From Xanthomarina maritima (lineage in GTDB: Bacteria; Bacteroidota; Bacteroidia; Flavobacteriales; Flavobacteriaceae), in NCBI RefSeq assembly GCF_008084905.1, contig NZ_VSFC01000002.1, positions 143,077-207,076 on the forward strand: a stretch of DNA of 64,000 bases, in the 5' to 3' direction. The stretch's first letter is position 1, and every line of letters starts with the position of its first letter. The notes under the pieces were generated by a model. The model did not search any database. It saw only the letters and a program-made list of their open reading frames with translations, and was not told where the DNA came from. Positions 15,911 through 24,207 of this stretch are shown here, piece after piece. The position numbers were made by a program, and so were the translations under genes.

Positions 15911-17101
15911 ATGAACAGAAGAAAATTCATAAAAAATTCATCACTTGCTAGTAGTTTACTCCTAATACCTAGCTTTGTAAAAGTTTTTAGCAATTATATT
16001 ACTCAAGAAACTAGTTATAAACGCTTAGTAATTATCCAACTTTCTGGTGGAAATGATGGCTTAAATACACTTATTCCTTTTAGAAACGACAATTATTATA
16101 GAGCAAGACCTACAATAGGGTTAAAAAAAGAAAACATTATAAATTTAGACAACGAACTGGGTTTTCACTCGAGTTTAATGCCACTTAAAAAACTATACGA
16201 TAATGGTTACTTGTCAATAATTAATAATGTAGGTTATCCAAATCCAAATAGATCACATTTTAGAGCTACAGATATCTGGCAAACAGCTAGTCATTCCAAT
16301 CAATATTTACAAAGTGGTTGGATAGGCAGATATTTAGATAGCTTCAATCAGAATCCGTATGCTGCAATAGAAATAGACGAAAGTCTATCCTTAGCCTTAA
16401 AGGGAGAAGTTCAAAATGGAATGGCTATTAAAAATCGTTTTATTTTATATAAATCAACTCAAGACCCATATTTAAAAAACATTACAAAACATTATGATGA
16501 ATCCCATTTAAACGAGCATAATCTAGGATATTTATACAAAACCATGATAGACACGGAATCTTCTGCTAAATATATTTTTGAGACAAGTAAAACCATTGCT
16601 CCTTCAAAAGAGTATCCGAATCATCCATTTTCTAATCAATTAAAAACAACAGCTCAATTTATTAATTCTGGCTTGAAAACTCGAGTTTTTTATGGTTCTT
16701 TAAATGGTTTCGACACGCATGTTAATCAAATAAATACACATAAAAGGCTTTTAAAAGTTTATGCAGATAGTATAGAAGCATTTGTAAAAGATTTACAATC
16801 TAAAAACACTTTTAAAGACACCTTAATTTTAACTTTTTCTGAATTTGGTAGACGTGTAAAACAAAATCGAGGGAATGGAACTGATCATGGGTCTGCTAAT
16901 TCTCTATTTATAATTGGTAAGAATTTGAAAAAACCTGGAATCTATAACAAAATGGGCAGTTTAGATGATTTAGATGATAATGGAGACATAAAATTTGAAA
17001 TAGATTTTAGGACTATTTACGCAACCGTTTTAAAGAAGTGGCTTAATGTAAATGACGAAATTGTATTGAATCAATCCTATTATCAATTAAATTTTATATA
17101 A
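15911..17101 (+). CDS. DUF1501 family protein, Tat-type signal
   Basis: A 396-residue protein. The N-terminus MNRRKFIKNSSLASSLLLIP carries a twin-arginine type RRKFIK motif, so it is probably folded before export by Tat. Family blocks are RLVIIQLSGGNDGLNTLIPF (~40-60), GFDTHVNQINTHKRLL (~270) and LILTFSEFGRRVKQN then GTDHGSANSLFIIG (~310-340). DUF1501 resembles the alkaline phosphatase/sulfatase superfamily, with the DTH, EFGR and DHG residues as likely metal ligands; no enzyme activity is established to my knowledge. The ATG at 15911 is chosen over one at 15869 that overlaps DUF1800, because it gives the Tat signal. It forms a pair with DUF1800. Confidence 0.88.
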   Translation: MNRRKFIKNSSLASSLLLIPSFVKVFSNYITQETSYKRLVIIQLSGGNDGLNTLIPFRNDNYYRARPTIGLKKENIINLDNELGFHSSLMPLKKLYDNGYLSIINNVGYPNPNRSHFRATDIWQTASHSNQYLQSGWIGRYLDSFNQNPYAAIEIDESLSLALKGEVQNGMAIKNRFILYKSTQDPYLKNITKHYDESHLNEHNLGYLYKTMIDTESSAKYIFETSKTIAPSKEYPNHPFSNQLKTTAQFINSGLKTRVFYGSLNGFDTHVNQINTHKRLLKVYADSIEAFVKDLQSKNTFKDTLILTFSEFGRRVKQNRGNGTDHGSANSLFIIGKNLKKPGIYNKMGSLDDLDDNGDIKFEIDFRTIYATVLKKWLNVNDEIVLNQSYYQLNFI

Positions 17102-17114
17102 CGCCTTATATAAA

Positions 17115-18248
17115 TTAACTATACTTTACTTTTCTTAAAATTCTAACCGATTCTTTATAAAGAGTGTACATCTCTTCACTATAATTTTTTAAAAATGGTT
17201 TTGCTTCATGAAGTTTATCTATGGCTTCATGAAACAGATTTAAATAACAGATAAGATAAGTAGCTGGTAAATTTTTTAAATCTTCGGTTTCATTTTTATC
17301 AAGTGATAACCCTTTTTTTAGCTTGTCTAAAATTGCATTATTTGTATTATAAATATGATGAAGTACTTTTTTATCGAACTGTGGAGCTTCAAATATTAAA
17401 GTGGTTTCAATATTGTAACTTACATTATTTGAGAAATTAATAATGGTTTCTTCTAGGGGATAATATTTATAAGAATTTTGAAGTCCTAAATTGACGTATT
17501 CAATAATCTTAAAAGAATCCTCATCATAAGATATAGAAACTTCATCTAAAGTTGAATAAAATAGTCTTACTTGTTCATTTATTAATTTAATGTCAACCCG
17601 AGAATAAAACACTTCATTTTTAACCGATTTTTTAAGTCCAGCCCAACACAATACAAAATACTCTTTAAACACTTTATATTTTGGATTGTAATCTTGTCGC
17701 GTATTTAAAAAATCAAAAACACCATCAAGTGTATGTTCAATATTGTTTTGCGAATGACTCTCGATAGCAGAAACAATAGCAGAATTAACGTCTTTAATTT
17801 CAATATCAAAAACTTTAGGCATGCTCATGCTTCCATCTCTAAAAAACACCGATCCTCCATAATATTTCCAAATGTTTTTTCTAAGCGATGTAATTTTATC
17901 TATAGACCTAATAGTTACTAAGCCTACAACTTTATCGTCTGGTAAATGAGGGAATGGAATGTTTTCGTACTGAACAATTGGTGGATGTGTTAAATAAGCA
18001 TTAATAAGATTTTGAATTTTACTATCATCAAAAAAATCAACACCAATTATGTTATTATCTTCGTCTTCAACACCAATAACAATATATGAGTTGTTTTTGG
18101 GATTACTATTTGAAAGTGCGCAAACATGTTTTAAAAATTTGGCCTTACCTTCTTTATGACTAATATCTATAACGCGTTTCTTATCATAAAAACTATTTTC
18201 GTCATTATGAGCCAATAGATTTTTAATAAGTAGGCGTTTGTTAATCAT
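17115..18248 (-). CDS. AlbA_2-type (Schlafen-like) domain protein
   Basis: A 377-residue cytoplasmic protein. The N-terminal ~125 residues (KFLKHVCALSNS, NSYIVIGVEDEDNNIIGVD, ITSLRKNIWKYYGGSVFFRD) fit the AlbA_2/Schlafen-type domain that is widely annotated as putative DNA-binding or as AAA_4. The rest (residues ~180-377) has no recognised domain: it is predicted mixed alpha/beta, then helical with KPFLKNYSEEMYTLY near the end. It converges with the DUF1501 gene with only 13 bases between stops. A hairpin-type leader sequence (18251-18273) precedes the start. Function unknown; a nucleic-acid related role is inferred only from the domain. Confidence 0.75.
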   Translation of the reverse strand: MINKRLLIKNLLAHNDENSFYDKKRVIDISHKEGKAKFLKHVCALSNSNPKNNSYIVIGVEDEDNNIIGVDFFDDSKIQNLINAYLTHPPIVQYENIPFPHLPDDKVVGLVTIRSIDKITSLRKNIWKYYGGSVFFRDGSMSMPKVFDIEIKDVNSAIVSAIESHSQNNIEHTLDGVFDFLNTRQDYNPKYKVFKEYFVLCWAGLKKSVKNEVFYSRVDIKLINEQVRLFYSTLDEVSISYDEDSFKIIEYVNLGLQNSYKYYPLEETIINFSNNVSYNIETTLIFEAPQFDKKVLHHIYNTNNAILDKLKKGLSLDKNETEDLKNLPATYLICYLNLFHEAIDKLHEAKPFLKNYSEEMYTLYKESVRILRKVKYS

Positions 18249-18250
18249 AG

Positions 18251-18273
18251 CAACTTCCCTCGAAAGAGAGAAT
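18251..18273 (-). repeat. Leader element related to the dispersed hairpins
   Basis: On the minus strand GATTCTCTCTTTCGAGGGAAG stands 5 bases before the ATG at 18248. It has the same layout as the element at 1036-1055 (GATTC, pyrimidine-rich arm, TTCG loop, GGAAG), with weaker pairing (CTCTCTTTCGAGGGAAG). Confidence 0.4.
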
Positions 18274-18283
18274 CATTTTTTAA

Positions 18284-19036
18284 TTAAAATTCTTTCTTTA
18301 TTATAGTAGATGATGCTTGTGCTGTTGGAAACACTAATAAATCGGCAATATTTACATGAGGTGGACGCGTAATAGTAAAATAAATAATTTCAGCAATGTC
18401 TTGAGGTTGTAAAGCTTTATAGCCTTTATAAACATTCTCTGCCATAGCATCTCCTTTAAATCTTACTTGCGAAAATTCAGTTTCTACCAAACCCGGATTT
18501 ATTGCACAAACTTTTATTCCATATTCGTTTAAATCAATTCTCATCCCTTCAGTAATGGCTAGTACAGCATGTTTGCTAGCACAATACACATTCCCTTTGG
18601 GATAAACTTCTTTTCCTGCCGAAGATCCAATATTAATGATATGTCCTGTTTTACGTTCTATCATTTTTGGAATGATAGCTTTACTTACATATAATAATCC
18701 TTTTACATTTATATCCATCATGGCATCCCAATCTTCTATATTTCCACTTTGTATTGGATCCAATCCATGAGCATTTCCTGCATTGTTAATTAAAATATCG
18801 ATATTTTTAAAGTCTTCAGGAAGAGATTCTATGGCTTTAAAAGTTTCGTTTTTATCTCTAACATCAAAATTTAGTGTGTACACTTCAGTTTGTTTTTTTA
18901 ATGCTTTTTGGATGGTCTTTAGTCGTTCTTGTCTTCTGCCACATAAAACTAATTGAATTCCATGTTTAGCAAATTCATGGGCTGTTGCTCTTCCAATTCC
19001 ACTAGTAGCACCAGTTATTAAGGCTGTTTTTTTCAT
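18284..19036 (-). CDS. Short-chain dehydrogenase/reductase (SDR), YdfG-like
   Basis: A 250-residue classical SDR. Cofactor motif TGATSGIG (residues 9-16), NNAG (84-87), and catalytic Y151 and K155 in NVYCASK with the preceding S138/S139 in IGSSAGK. The R34-R35 after the second strand favours NADP(H). Similar enzymes (YdfG-type) oxidise L-allo-threonine or serine derivatives, but the true substrate here is not evident. Cytoplasmic. It lies 36 bases upstream of the AlbA_2-type gene, transcribed with it. Confidence 0.92.
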   Translation of the reverse strand: MKKTALITGATSGIGRATAHEFAKHGIQLVLCGRRQERLKTIQKALKKQTEVYTLNFDVRDKNETFKAIESLPEDFKNIDILINNAGNAHGLDPIQSGNIEDWDAMMDINVKGLLYVSKAIIPKMIERKTGHIINIGSSAGKEVYPKGNVYCASKHAVLAITEGMRIDLNEYGIKVCAINPGLVETEFSQVRFKGDAMAENVYKGYKALQPQDIAEIIYFTITRPPHVNIADLLVFPTAQASSTIIKKEF

Positions 19037-19342
19037 AAAGATATTAATAGATGTAATAATTAGTTATAAAATTACTTATAACTCTATTAAATTTTGAAAA
19101 CAGTTGTGATTTTTTTAAAAAAACTTAATTATTAAAAATTAAGAACTAAGTTTTAACAAAATTTTATAATTCCAATTTTTAAAAACAATTAACCATATAC
19201 TTATCTCTTTTATAAGCCTTTGAGATATTTTTTAATGAATATTTCTACTAATTATTGGTTGTAATTATTTAAAACAGAAATTTAAATAATCCATATAACT
19301 AAGCCTATACGTAAATATTACTATAATCTAAAAAAACATATT
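19037..19342. other. Divergent intergenic region between SDR and DUF4382 genes
   Basis: Very AT-rich, 306 bases without any coding potential. It must hold the promoters of both flanking genes. There is an inverted repeat CTTAATT / AATTAAG (19124-19143) and A/T tracts, but no strong TAnnTTTG match. I see no small gene or RNA structure. Confidence 0.5.
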
Positions 19343-20413
19343 ATGAGAACATTCAATCAATTAAAAATCTATTTTCTAACATTACTAACTGTTACGTTTT
19401 TTAACTGTAATGATGATGACTCATCTTCTATAGAAGAACAAGGTACTTCAAAAATATCAGTAAGACTTGCAGATAATCCAGGAGATTATGACAATGTATT
19501 TGTTGATGTTATTGATGTTATGGTAAAAGTAAATGATGATAGTACAGGAGAAAATGGTTGGCAAAGTGCTGGACCTATTAATGCTGGTATTTATGACTTG
19601 TTAGAACTAACTGGTGGTTTAAGTGTATTGTTAGTTAATGAGTTTGAAGTGCCTTCTGGAACCTTAAATCAAATTAGATTGGTTTTAGGTGAAGATAATA
19701 CAATAGTTATTGATGGAGAGACATTCCCATTAAACACACCTAGTGCTCAACAATCTGGATTAAAAATTAATATCAATGAACAGTTATTCCCAGGTTATAC
19801 ATATGATATTCTCTTAGATTTTAATGTCGATCAATCTATAGTTATTGCTGGCAACTCTGGAAATATTAATTTAAAACCAGTAATTACAGCTAGTACGCAA
19901 TATACATCAGGTAGTATTCAAGGTGCTGTTACTCCATTCGACTTTCAAATAATGGCTTCTGTAGAAGTAGGTGGAGAACTTATATCTGCTTATACAGATG
20001 ATAGTGGAGTTTTCTTAATTCATGGTGTTTCAGAAGGAACTTATTCAGTAACTATTACGCCAGATCCTACTTCAGGTTATGGTCCTACAACTGTAGATAA
20101 TATCCAAGTTGTAAACGGTCAAACTACAGACATTGGTTTAATAGAATTGCAAATGTTACCTCAGGTTGGGGCAATTACAGGTACTGTATTAAACCCAGAT
20201 GTTATGGCTACGGCATCTATAGATGTTAATGGAACTATGGTTTCTGCAGACACAAATGATTTAGGTGTTTTCATTTTAGAAGATATTCCTGTTGGAATTT
20301 ATACAGTAACTATTACACCAGATCCTGCTTCAGGTTTATCTGCAACAGAATTCCTAGATGTTGAAGTAGTACAAAATACAACTGTTGACCTAGGAGATAT
20401 TACTTTAAACTAA
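19343..20413 (+). CDS. DUF4382 lipoprotein with two C-terminal carboxypeptidase-regulatory-like repeats
   Basis: A 356-residue lipoprotein: signal LLTVTFFNC22 with acidic DDDSSS residues after the cysteine, fitting surface-exposed lipoproteins of Bacteroidota. Residues ~35-180 match DUF4382 (KISVRLADNPGDYDNVFVDV). Then two tandem ~80-residue beta domains follow: GSIQGAVTPFDFQIMASVEV ... GTYSVTITPDPTSGYG and GAITGTVLNPDVMATASIDV ... GIYTVTITPDPASGLS, each ending in an IGLIEL/LGDITL strand. They look like carboxypeptidase regulatory (transthyretin-like) domains. Followed by a perfect terminator. Role unknown. Confidence 0.85.
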   Translation: MRTFNQLKIYFLTLLTVTFFNCNDDDSSSIEEQGTSKISVRLADNPGDYDNVFVDVIDVMVKVNDDSTGENGWQSAGPINAGIYDLLELTGGLSVLLVNEFEVPSGTLNQIRLVLGEDNTIVIDGETFPLNTPSAQQSGLKININEQLFPGYTYDILLDFNVDQSIVIAGNSGNINLKPVITASTQYTSGSIQGAVTPFDFQIMASVEVGGELISAYTDDSGVFLIHGVSEGTYSVTITPDPTSGYGPTTVDNIQVVNGQTTDIGLIELQMLPQVGAITGTVLNPDVMATASIDVNGTMVSADTNDLGVFILEDIPVGIYTVTITPDPASGLSATEFLDVEVVQNTTVDLGDITLN

Positions 20414-20444
20414 TAAAAAAGCAAAATATATTTAAATAAATGTT

Positions 20445-20480
20445 AAAGAGCAGCACTAATAGTGCTGCTCTTTATTTTTT
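20445..20480 (+). terminator. Rho-independent terminator after DUF4382 gene
   Basis: AAAGAGCAGCACT / AGTGCTGCTCTTT is a perfect 13-base stem with an AAT loop, followed by ATTTTTT. Strong. Confidence 0.92.
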
Positions 20481-20520
20481 AACCAATTCTTAACAACAAA
20501 ACAGCAAAAATTTTAACAAT

Positions 20521-20551
20521 TTGCAGGGCTCAATTAAGGATGCTATATTCG
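20521..20551 (+). promoter_or_regulatory. Putative promoter of the bat operon
   Basis: TTG (20521-20523) and TATATTCG (20544-20551) are 20 bases apart, fitting the Bacteroidota -33/-7 pattern with one mismatch in TAnnTTTG. It is 19 bases before the moxR start. Confidence 0.45.
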
Positions 20552-20570
20552 AGCCTTTAAAAATTAAAAA

Positions 20571-21575
20571 ATGATGGAAGATACAAGTACAATTGATATT
20601 AAGACAATTAACGAGAAAATTGAAAAGGAAAGTGCTTTTGTTGATTTACTTACGTTAGAAATGAACAAAGTAATTGTAGGCCAGAAACACATGGTCGAAA
20701 GATTACTAATTGGTTTACTTGGACAAGGACATATTTTATTAGAAGGTGTTCCTGGTCTTGCTAAAACCTTAGCAATTAATACCCTTTCTCAAGCAGTAGA
20801 TGGAAGTTTTAGTAGAATCCAGTTTACTCCAGATTTATTACCTGCTGATGTAGTAGGAACATTAATCTATAACATGAAGCAAAATGATTTCACTATTAAA
20901 AAAGGACCTATTTTTGCAAATTTCGTATTAGCAGATGAGATTAACAGGGCTCCAGCAAAAGTACAATCTGCATTACTTGAAGCTATGCAGGAAAAACAAG
21001 TTACTATTGGTGATGAAACCTTTATTCTAGACAAACCATTCTTAGTAATGGCAACTCAAAACCCAGTAGAACAAGAAGGAACTTATCCGTTACCTGAAGC
21101 ACAGGTTGACCGTTTTATGTTAAAAACTGTGATTGATTATCCTAAAATGGAAGAAGAACAAATGATTGTTCGTGCCAATTTAAAAGGTGCTTTTGAAAAA
21201 GTAAATCCTGTTGTTTCCGTTCAACAAATTCTTAATGCTCAAAAAGCTGTTAGAGAAGTATATATGGACGAGAAAATAGAAAAATACATCCTAGATATTG
21301 TGTTTGCAACACGTTATCCTGAAAAATATAAACTTGCCGATTTAAAACCATTAATTTCGTTTGGTGCATCGCCTCGTGGAAGTATCAATCTTGCAACTGC
21401 TGCAAAATGCTATGCGTTTATTAAACGTCGTGGTTATGTAATTCCAGAAGATGTTCGTGCTGTAGTTCACGATGTACTTCGTCATAGAATTGGAATTACT
21501 TACGAAGCTGAAGCTGAAAACATTACTTCCGAAGACATCATCAATAAAATTGTAAACGAAATAGAAGTACCATAG
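20571..21575 (+). CDS. MoxR-family AAA+ ATPase
   Basis: A 334-residue AAA+ chaperone-like ATPase. Walker A is GVPGLAKT (59-66), Walker B is LADEIN (120-125), with sensor-1 MATQNPVEQEGTYPLPEAQ at ~160-178 and the MoxR-specific GASPRGSINLA near 265. It begins the Bat operon: MoxR proteins are thought to assemble or activate von Willebrand A (vWA) domain partners, here BatA/BatB. Cytoplasmic, hexameric by family. The start could be M1 or M2 (ATGATG). A 74-base leader separates it from the next gene, DUF58. Complete. Confidence 0.95.
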   Translation: MMEDTSTIDIKTINEKIEKESAFVDLLTLEMNKVIVGQKHMVERLLIGLLGQGHILLEGVPGLAKTLAINTLSQAVDGSFSRIQFTPDLLPADVVGTLIYNMKQNDFTIKKGPIFANFVLADEINRAPAKVQSALLEAMQEKQVTIGDETFILDKPFLVMATQNPVEQEGTYPLPEAQVDRFMLKTVIDYPKMEEEQMIVRANLKGAFEKVNPVVSVQQILNAQKAVREVYMDEKIEKYILDIVFATRYPEKYKLADLKPLISFGASPRGSINLATAAKCYAFIKRRGYVIPEDVRAVVHDVLRHRIGITYEAEAENITSEDIINKIVNEIEVP

Positions 21576-21649
21576 GATTTAAGGTTTGAGAAAGACGAAT
21601 CACGATTTAAGAAATCGTAAATCAAAAATCTACAATCGAAAATTGAAAG

Positions 21650-22516
21650 ATGGATACTAAAGAATTACTAAAAAAAGTACGAAAAATTGAGATTAAGACA
21701 CGCCGTTTGTCTGATCATATTTTTGGAGGCGAATATCATTCTACCTTCAAAGGTCGTGGTATGACTTTTTCTGAAGTAAGACAGTATCAATATGGAGACG
21801 ACGTAAGAAATATCGATTGGAATGTTACGGCTCGTTACAACGAACCACATATAAAAGTTTTTGAAGAAGAACGAGAACTAACCATGATGCTCATGGCAGA
21901 TGTTTCTGGTTCGGAGTTTTTTGGAACTGAAGCCCAATTTAAAAATGAGATTGTAACAGAAATTGCTGCAACTCTTGCATTTTCGGCTACTCAAAACAAC
22001 GATAAAATAGGATTAATTCTATTTTCAGATGAAGTTGAACTGTATATTCCTCCAAAAAAAGGTCGTTCTCATGTACTTCGAATTATTAGAGAACTCATCG
22101 AATTTAAACCAAAAAGCAAACAAACAAATATTGTTGAAGCTTTAAAATTCTTATCGAATGTCATGAAGAAAAAAGCTATTGTATTTATGCTAAGCGATTT
22201 TATTTCAGACGATTATATGCACACCCTTAAAATAGCTGCAAACCGTCACGATGTTACTGGAATTAGAATTTTCGATAAACGTGAAGAGGAAATTCCAAAC
22301 CTTGGAATGGTTCAAATGCAAGACGAAGAAACTGGAGAATATATGTTAGTCAATACGTCTTCTAAATCTGTAAGACGTAATTACAGTAAATATTATCATG
22401 AAAAAGTAGAATATTTTAAAGAAAGTTTTACAAAATCTGGTGCTGGAACTATAGATTGTAGGGTAGATGAAAGCTATGTAAAAAAATTACTTGGATACTT
22501 TAAAAGAAGAGCTTAA
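21650..22516 (+). CDS. DUF58 family protein
   Basis: A 288-residue soluble protein with the DUF58 signature FKGRGMTFSEVRQYQYGDDV then RNIDWNVTAR (residues ~33-65), followed by a vWA-like fold region (LMADVSGSEFFG, residues ~90-102, and LILFSDEVELYIPPKKGRSH). The DxSGS stretch keeps a MIDAS-like pattern. It is the second gene of the Bat operon, which is the standard place for DUF58 after MoxR. Its role is probably to join MoxR with the BatA/BatB complex; this is inferred from operon conservation in Bacteroidota and Francisella/Leptospira. Confidence 0.92.
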   Translation: MDTKELLKKVRKIEIKTRRLSDHIFGGEYHSTFKGRGMTFSEVRQYQYGDDVRNIDWNVTARYNEPHIKVFEEERELTMMLMADVSGSEFFGTEAQFKNEIVTEIAATLAFSATQNNDKIGLILFSDEVELYIPPKKGRSHVLRIIRELIEFKPKSKQTNIVEALKFLSNVMKKKAIVFMLSDFISDDYMHTLKIAANRHDVTGIRIFDKREEEIPNLGMVQMQDEETGEYMLVNTSSKSVRRNYSKYYHEKVEYFKESFTKSGAGTIDCRVDESYVKKLLGYFKRRA

Positions 22517-22530
22517 CAGATTATAAATTT

Positions 22531-24207
22531 ATGAATAACGATTTAAGACATAAGATTTTTTCCAATTCGAGCTTTAACTTTAAAGCTTCGAGTCTCTTTT
22601 CTATATTCTTTTTTCTCTTTACTTTGTTTTCATATGCTCAAGTAACTTCTACTATAGACTCTACAGAAATTAAAATAGGTGAACAAATTACTTTTAGAGT
22701 TGAAGTTGAAGCAGACACTACAGATTTAGTCGTCTTTCCTGAGGGGCAAACATTTTCTCCTTTAGAAATGATTGAATCTTATAAGGTAGATACTACAAAA
22801 AAAGATGCTACTTATCAACTAATTAAAAAATATGGTTTAACACAATTTGATTCTGGCAGATATACCATTCCAAGACAAAAAATTCTAGTTGGCGATAAAA
22901 CATTCTTTACAGATTCATTAAAAGTTTTTGTAAACAACATAGCATTAGATACAACCGAACAAGGTTTATACGACATTAAGCCATTTATTGAAGTAGAAAA
23001 AAGTGCAAGCGATTGGTGGAAAACTCTCCTAATTATTTTAATAACAATTAGTATTGTAAGTAGTTTGTTATATTGGTTTGTTTGGCGTAAAAAGCCTTTA
23101 ACAAAAGAAGAAGAGATTGCTTTACTTCCACCTTATGAACGAGCTAAATTAGCATTGAAAAAACTAGATGAAAGTCATTATTTAGAGCATTCAGAATTAA
23201 AAGAATATTATTCAGAATTAACTTTTATTATTAGAAAATATCTAGATGAAAAAGTTTACGATCGTGCACTAGAAAGTACAACCGACGAACTAATCTACAG
23301 ATTGAATTTACTTAAAGATGGTAATCAAATAGATATTCCAAAAGAAGATATTAAAAATTTAGAGAGTATATTAAAACGTGCCGATTTAGTAAAATTCGCA
23401 AAGTCTGCTCCAGATATTGAATTAGCTAAATTAGACAGAAACACAATTGATTTAGAAATAGATCATGTAAAAGAAGCTTTACCAGAACCAACAGAAGAGG
23501 AAAAACTTTTAAATCAGCAATACAAAGAAGAACAAGCACGCAAGAAAAAGCGTAAAAAGAAACTAATTACTGGTGTTGCCATTTTAGGGTTACTTATAGC
23601 TATTTTTGTTGGATTTGGTTTAAAATATGGATTTTCTTATGTAAAAGACACGCTTATTGGTCACGATAGCAAAGAGCTTCTTGAAGGAGATTGGGTAAGA
23701 AGTGAATATGGTGTGCCACCTATTGAAATTTCAACTCCAAAAGTGTTAAAACGTATGACTTTAGATGAATCTAATTCTAAGTCTGCAAGTGTAAACACAT
23801 TAGCATTCTCTTATGCAACAATTCAAGATGTATTTAGTATTTCGTTAAGTACAACTACATTTCAAAAGCCTGCAGAAGGAGAAGAAAAATCAGAAATTGA
23901 TCCAATTAAAATTGCTGAAGAAAGCATTACAAAATTAGAAAAAGAAGGAATTACAGATATTTTTGTTAAACAAGAAAAATTTGCAACACCAAATGGTGCA
24001 GAAGGATTAAAAACATTTGGGACTTTAAAAATTCCTTCAGGAGCAGAAAATTATACAGAAGCTCATTATGCTTTGCTTCAATTTATTTCAGATAATTCTG
24101 AAGTTTTACAGCAAATAATGATTACTTGGGCTATGGATGATACTTATGCAGATAGCATGTCAGAAAGAATTATAAGTTCAATTGAACTTAAAAAAGCAGC
24201 ACAATAA
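22531..24207 (+). CDS. Bat-operon membrane protein of unknown function (BatD-like N-terminus, DUF4381-like core)
   Basis: A 558-residue protein with a signal/anchor (LFSIFFFLFTLFSYAQ), a periplasmic beta domain resembling the first part of BatD (STIDSTEIKIGEQITFRVEV), a TM helix (WWKTLLIILITISIVSSLLY, ~165-185), a cytoplasmic helical DUF4381-like stretch (LPPYERAKLALKKLDESHYL), a KKRKKK-flanked second TM at ~345-370, and a ~165-residue C-terminal domain. The last domain looks unlike the rest and I do not recognise it. It lies between DUF58 and batA; its stop overlaps the batA ATG by one base. Role in the Bat complex is inferred from position only. Confidence 0.8.
   Translation: MNNDLRHKIFSNSSFNFKASSLFSIFFFLFTLFSYAQVTSTIDSTEIKIGEQITFRVEVEADTTDLVVFPEGQTFSPLEMIESYKVDTTKKDATYQLIKKYGLTQFDSGRYTIPRQKILVGDKTFFTDSLKVFVNNIALDTTEQGLYDIKPFIEVEKSASDWWKTLLIILITISIVSSLLYWFVWRKKPLTKEEEIALLPPYERAKLALKKLDESHYLEHSELKEYYSELTFIIRKYLDEKVYDRALESTTDELIYRLNLLKDGNQIDIPKEDIKNLESILKRADLVKFAKSAPDIELAKLDRNTIDLEIDHVKEALPEPTEEEKLLNQQYKEEQARKKKRKKKLITGVAILGLLIAIFVGFGLKYGFSYVKDTLIGHDSKELLEGDWVRSEYGVPPIEISTPKVLKRMTLDESNSKSASVNTLAFSYATIQDVFSISLSTTTFQKPAEGEEKSEIDPIKIAEESITKLEKEGITDIFVKQEKFATPNGAEGLKTFGTLKIPSGAENYTEAHYALLQFISDNSEVLQQIMITWAMDDTYADSMSERIISSIELKKAAQ

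Noticed and set aside
10856..17101. A polysaccharide-utilisation locus
   Set aside because: There is no SusC/SusD pair and no glycoside hydrolase in the cluster.
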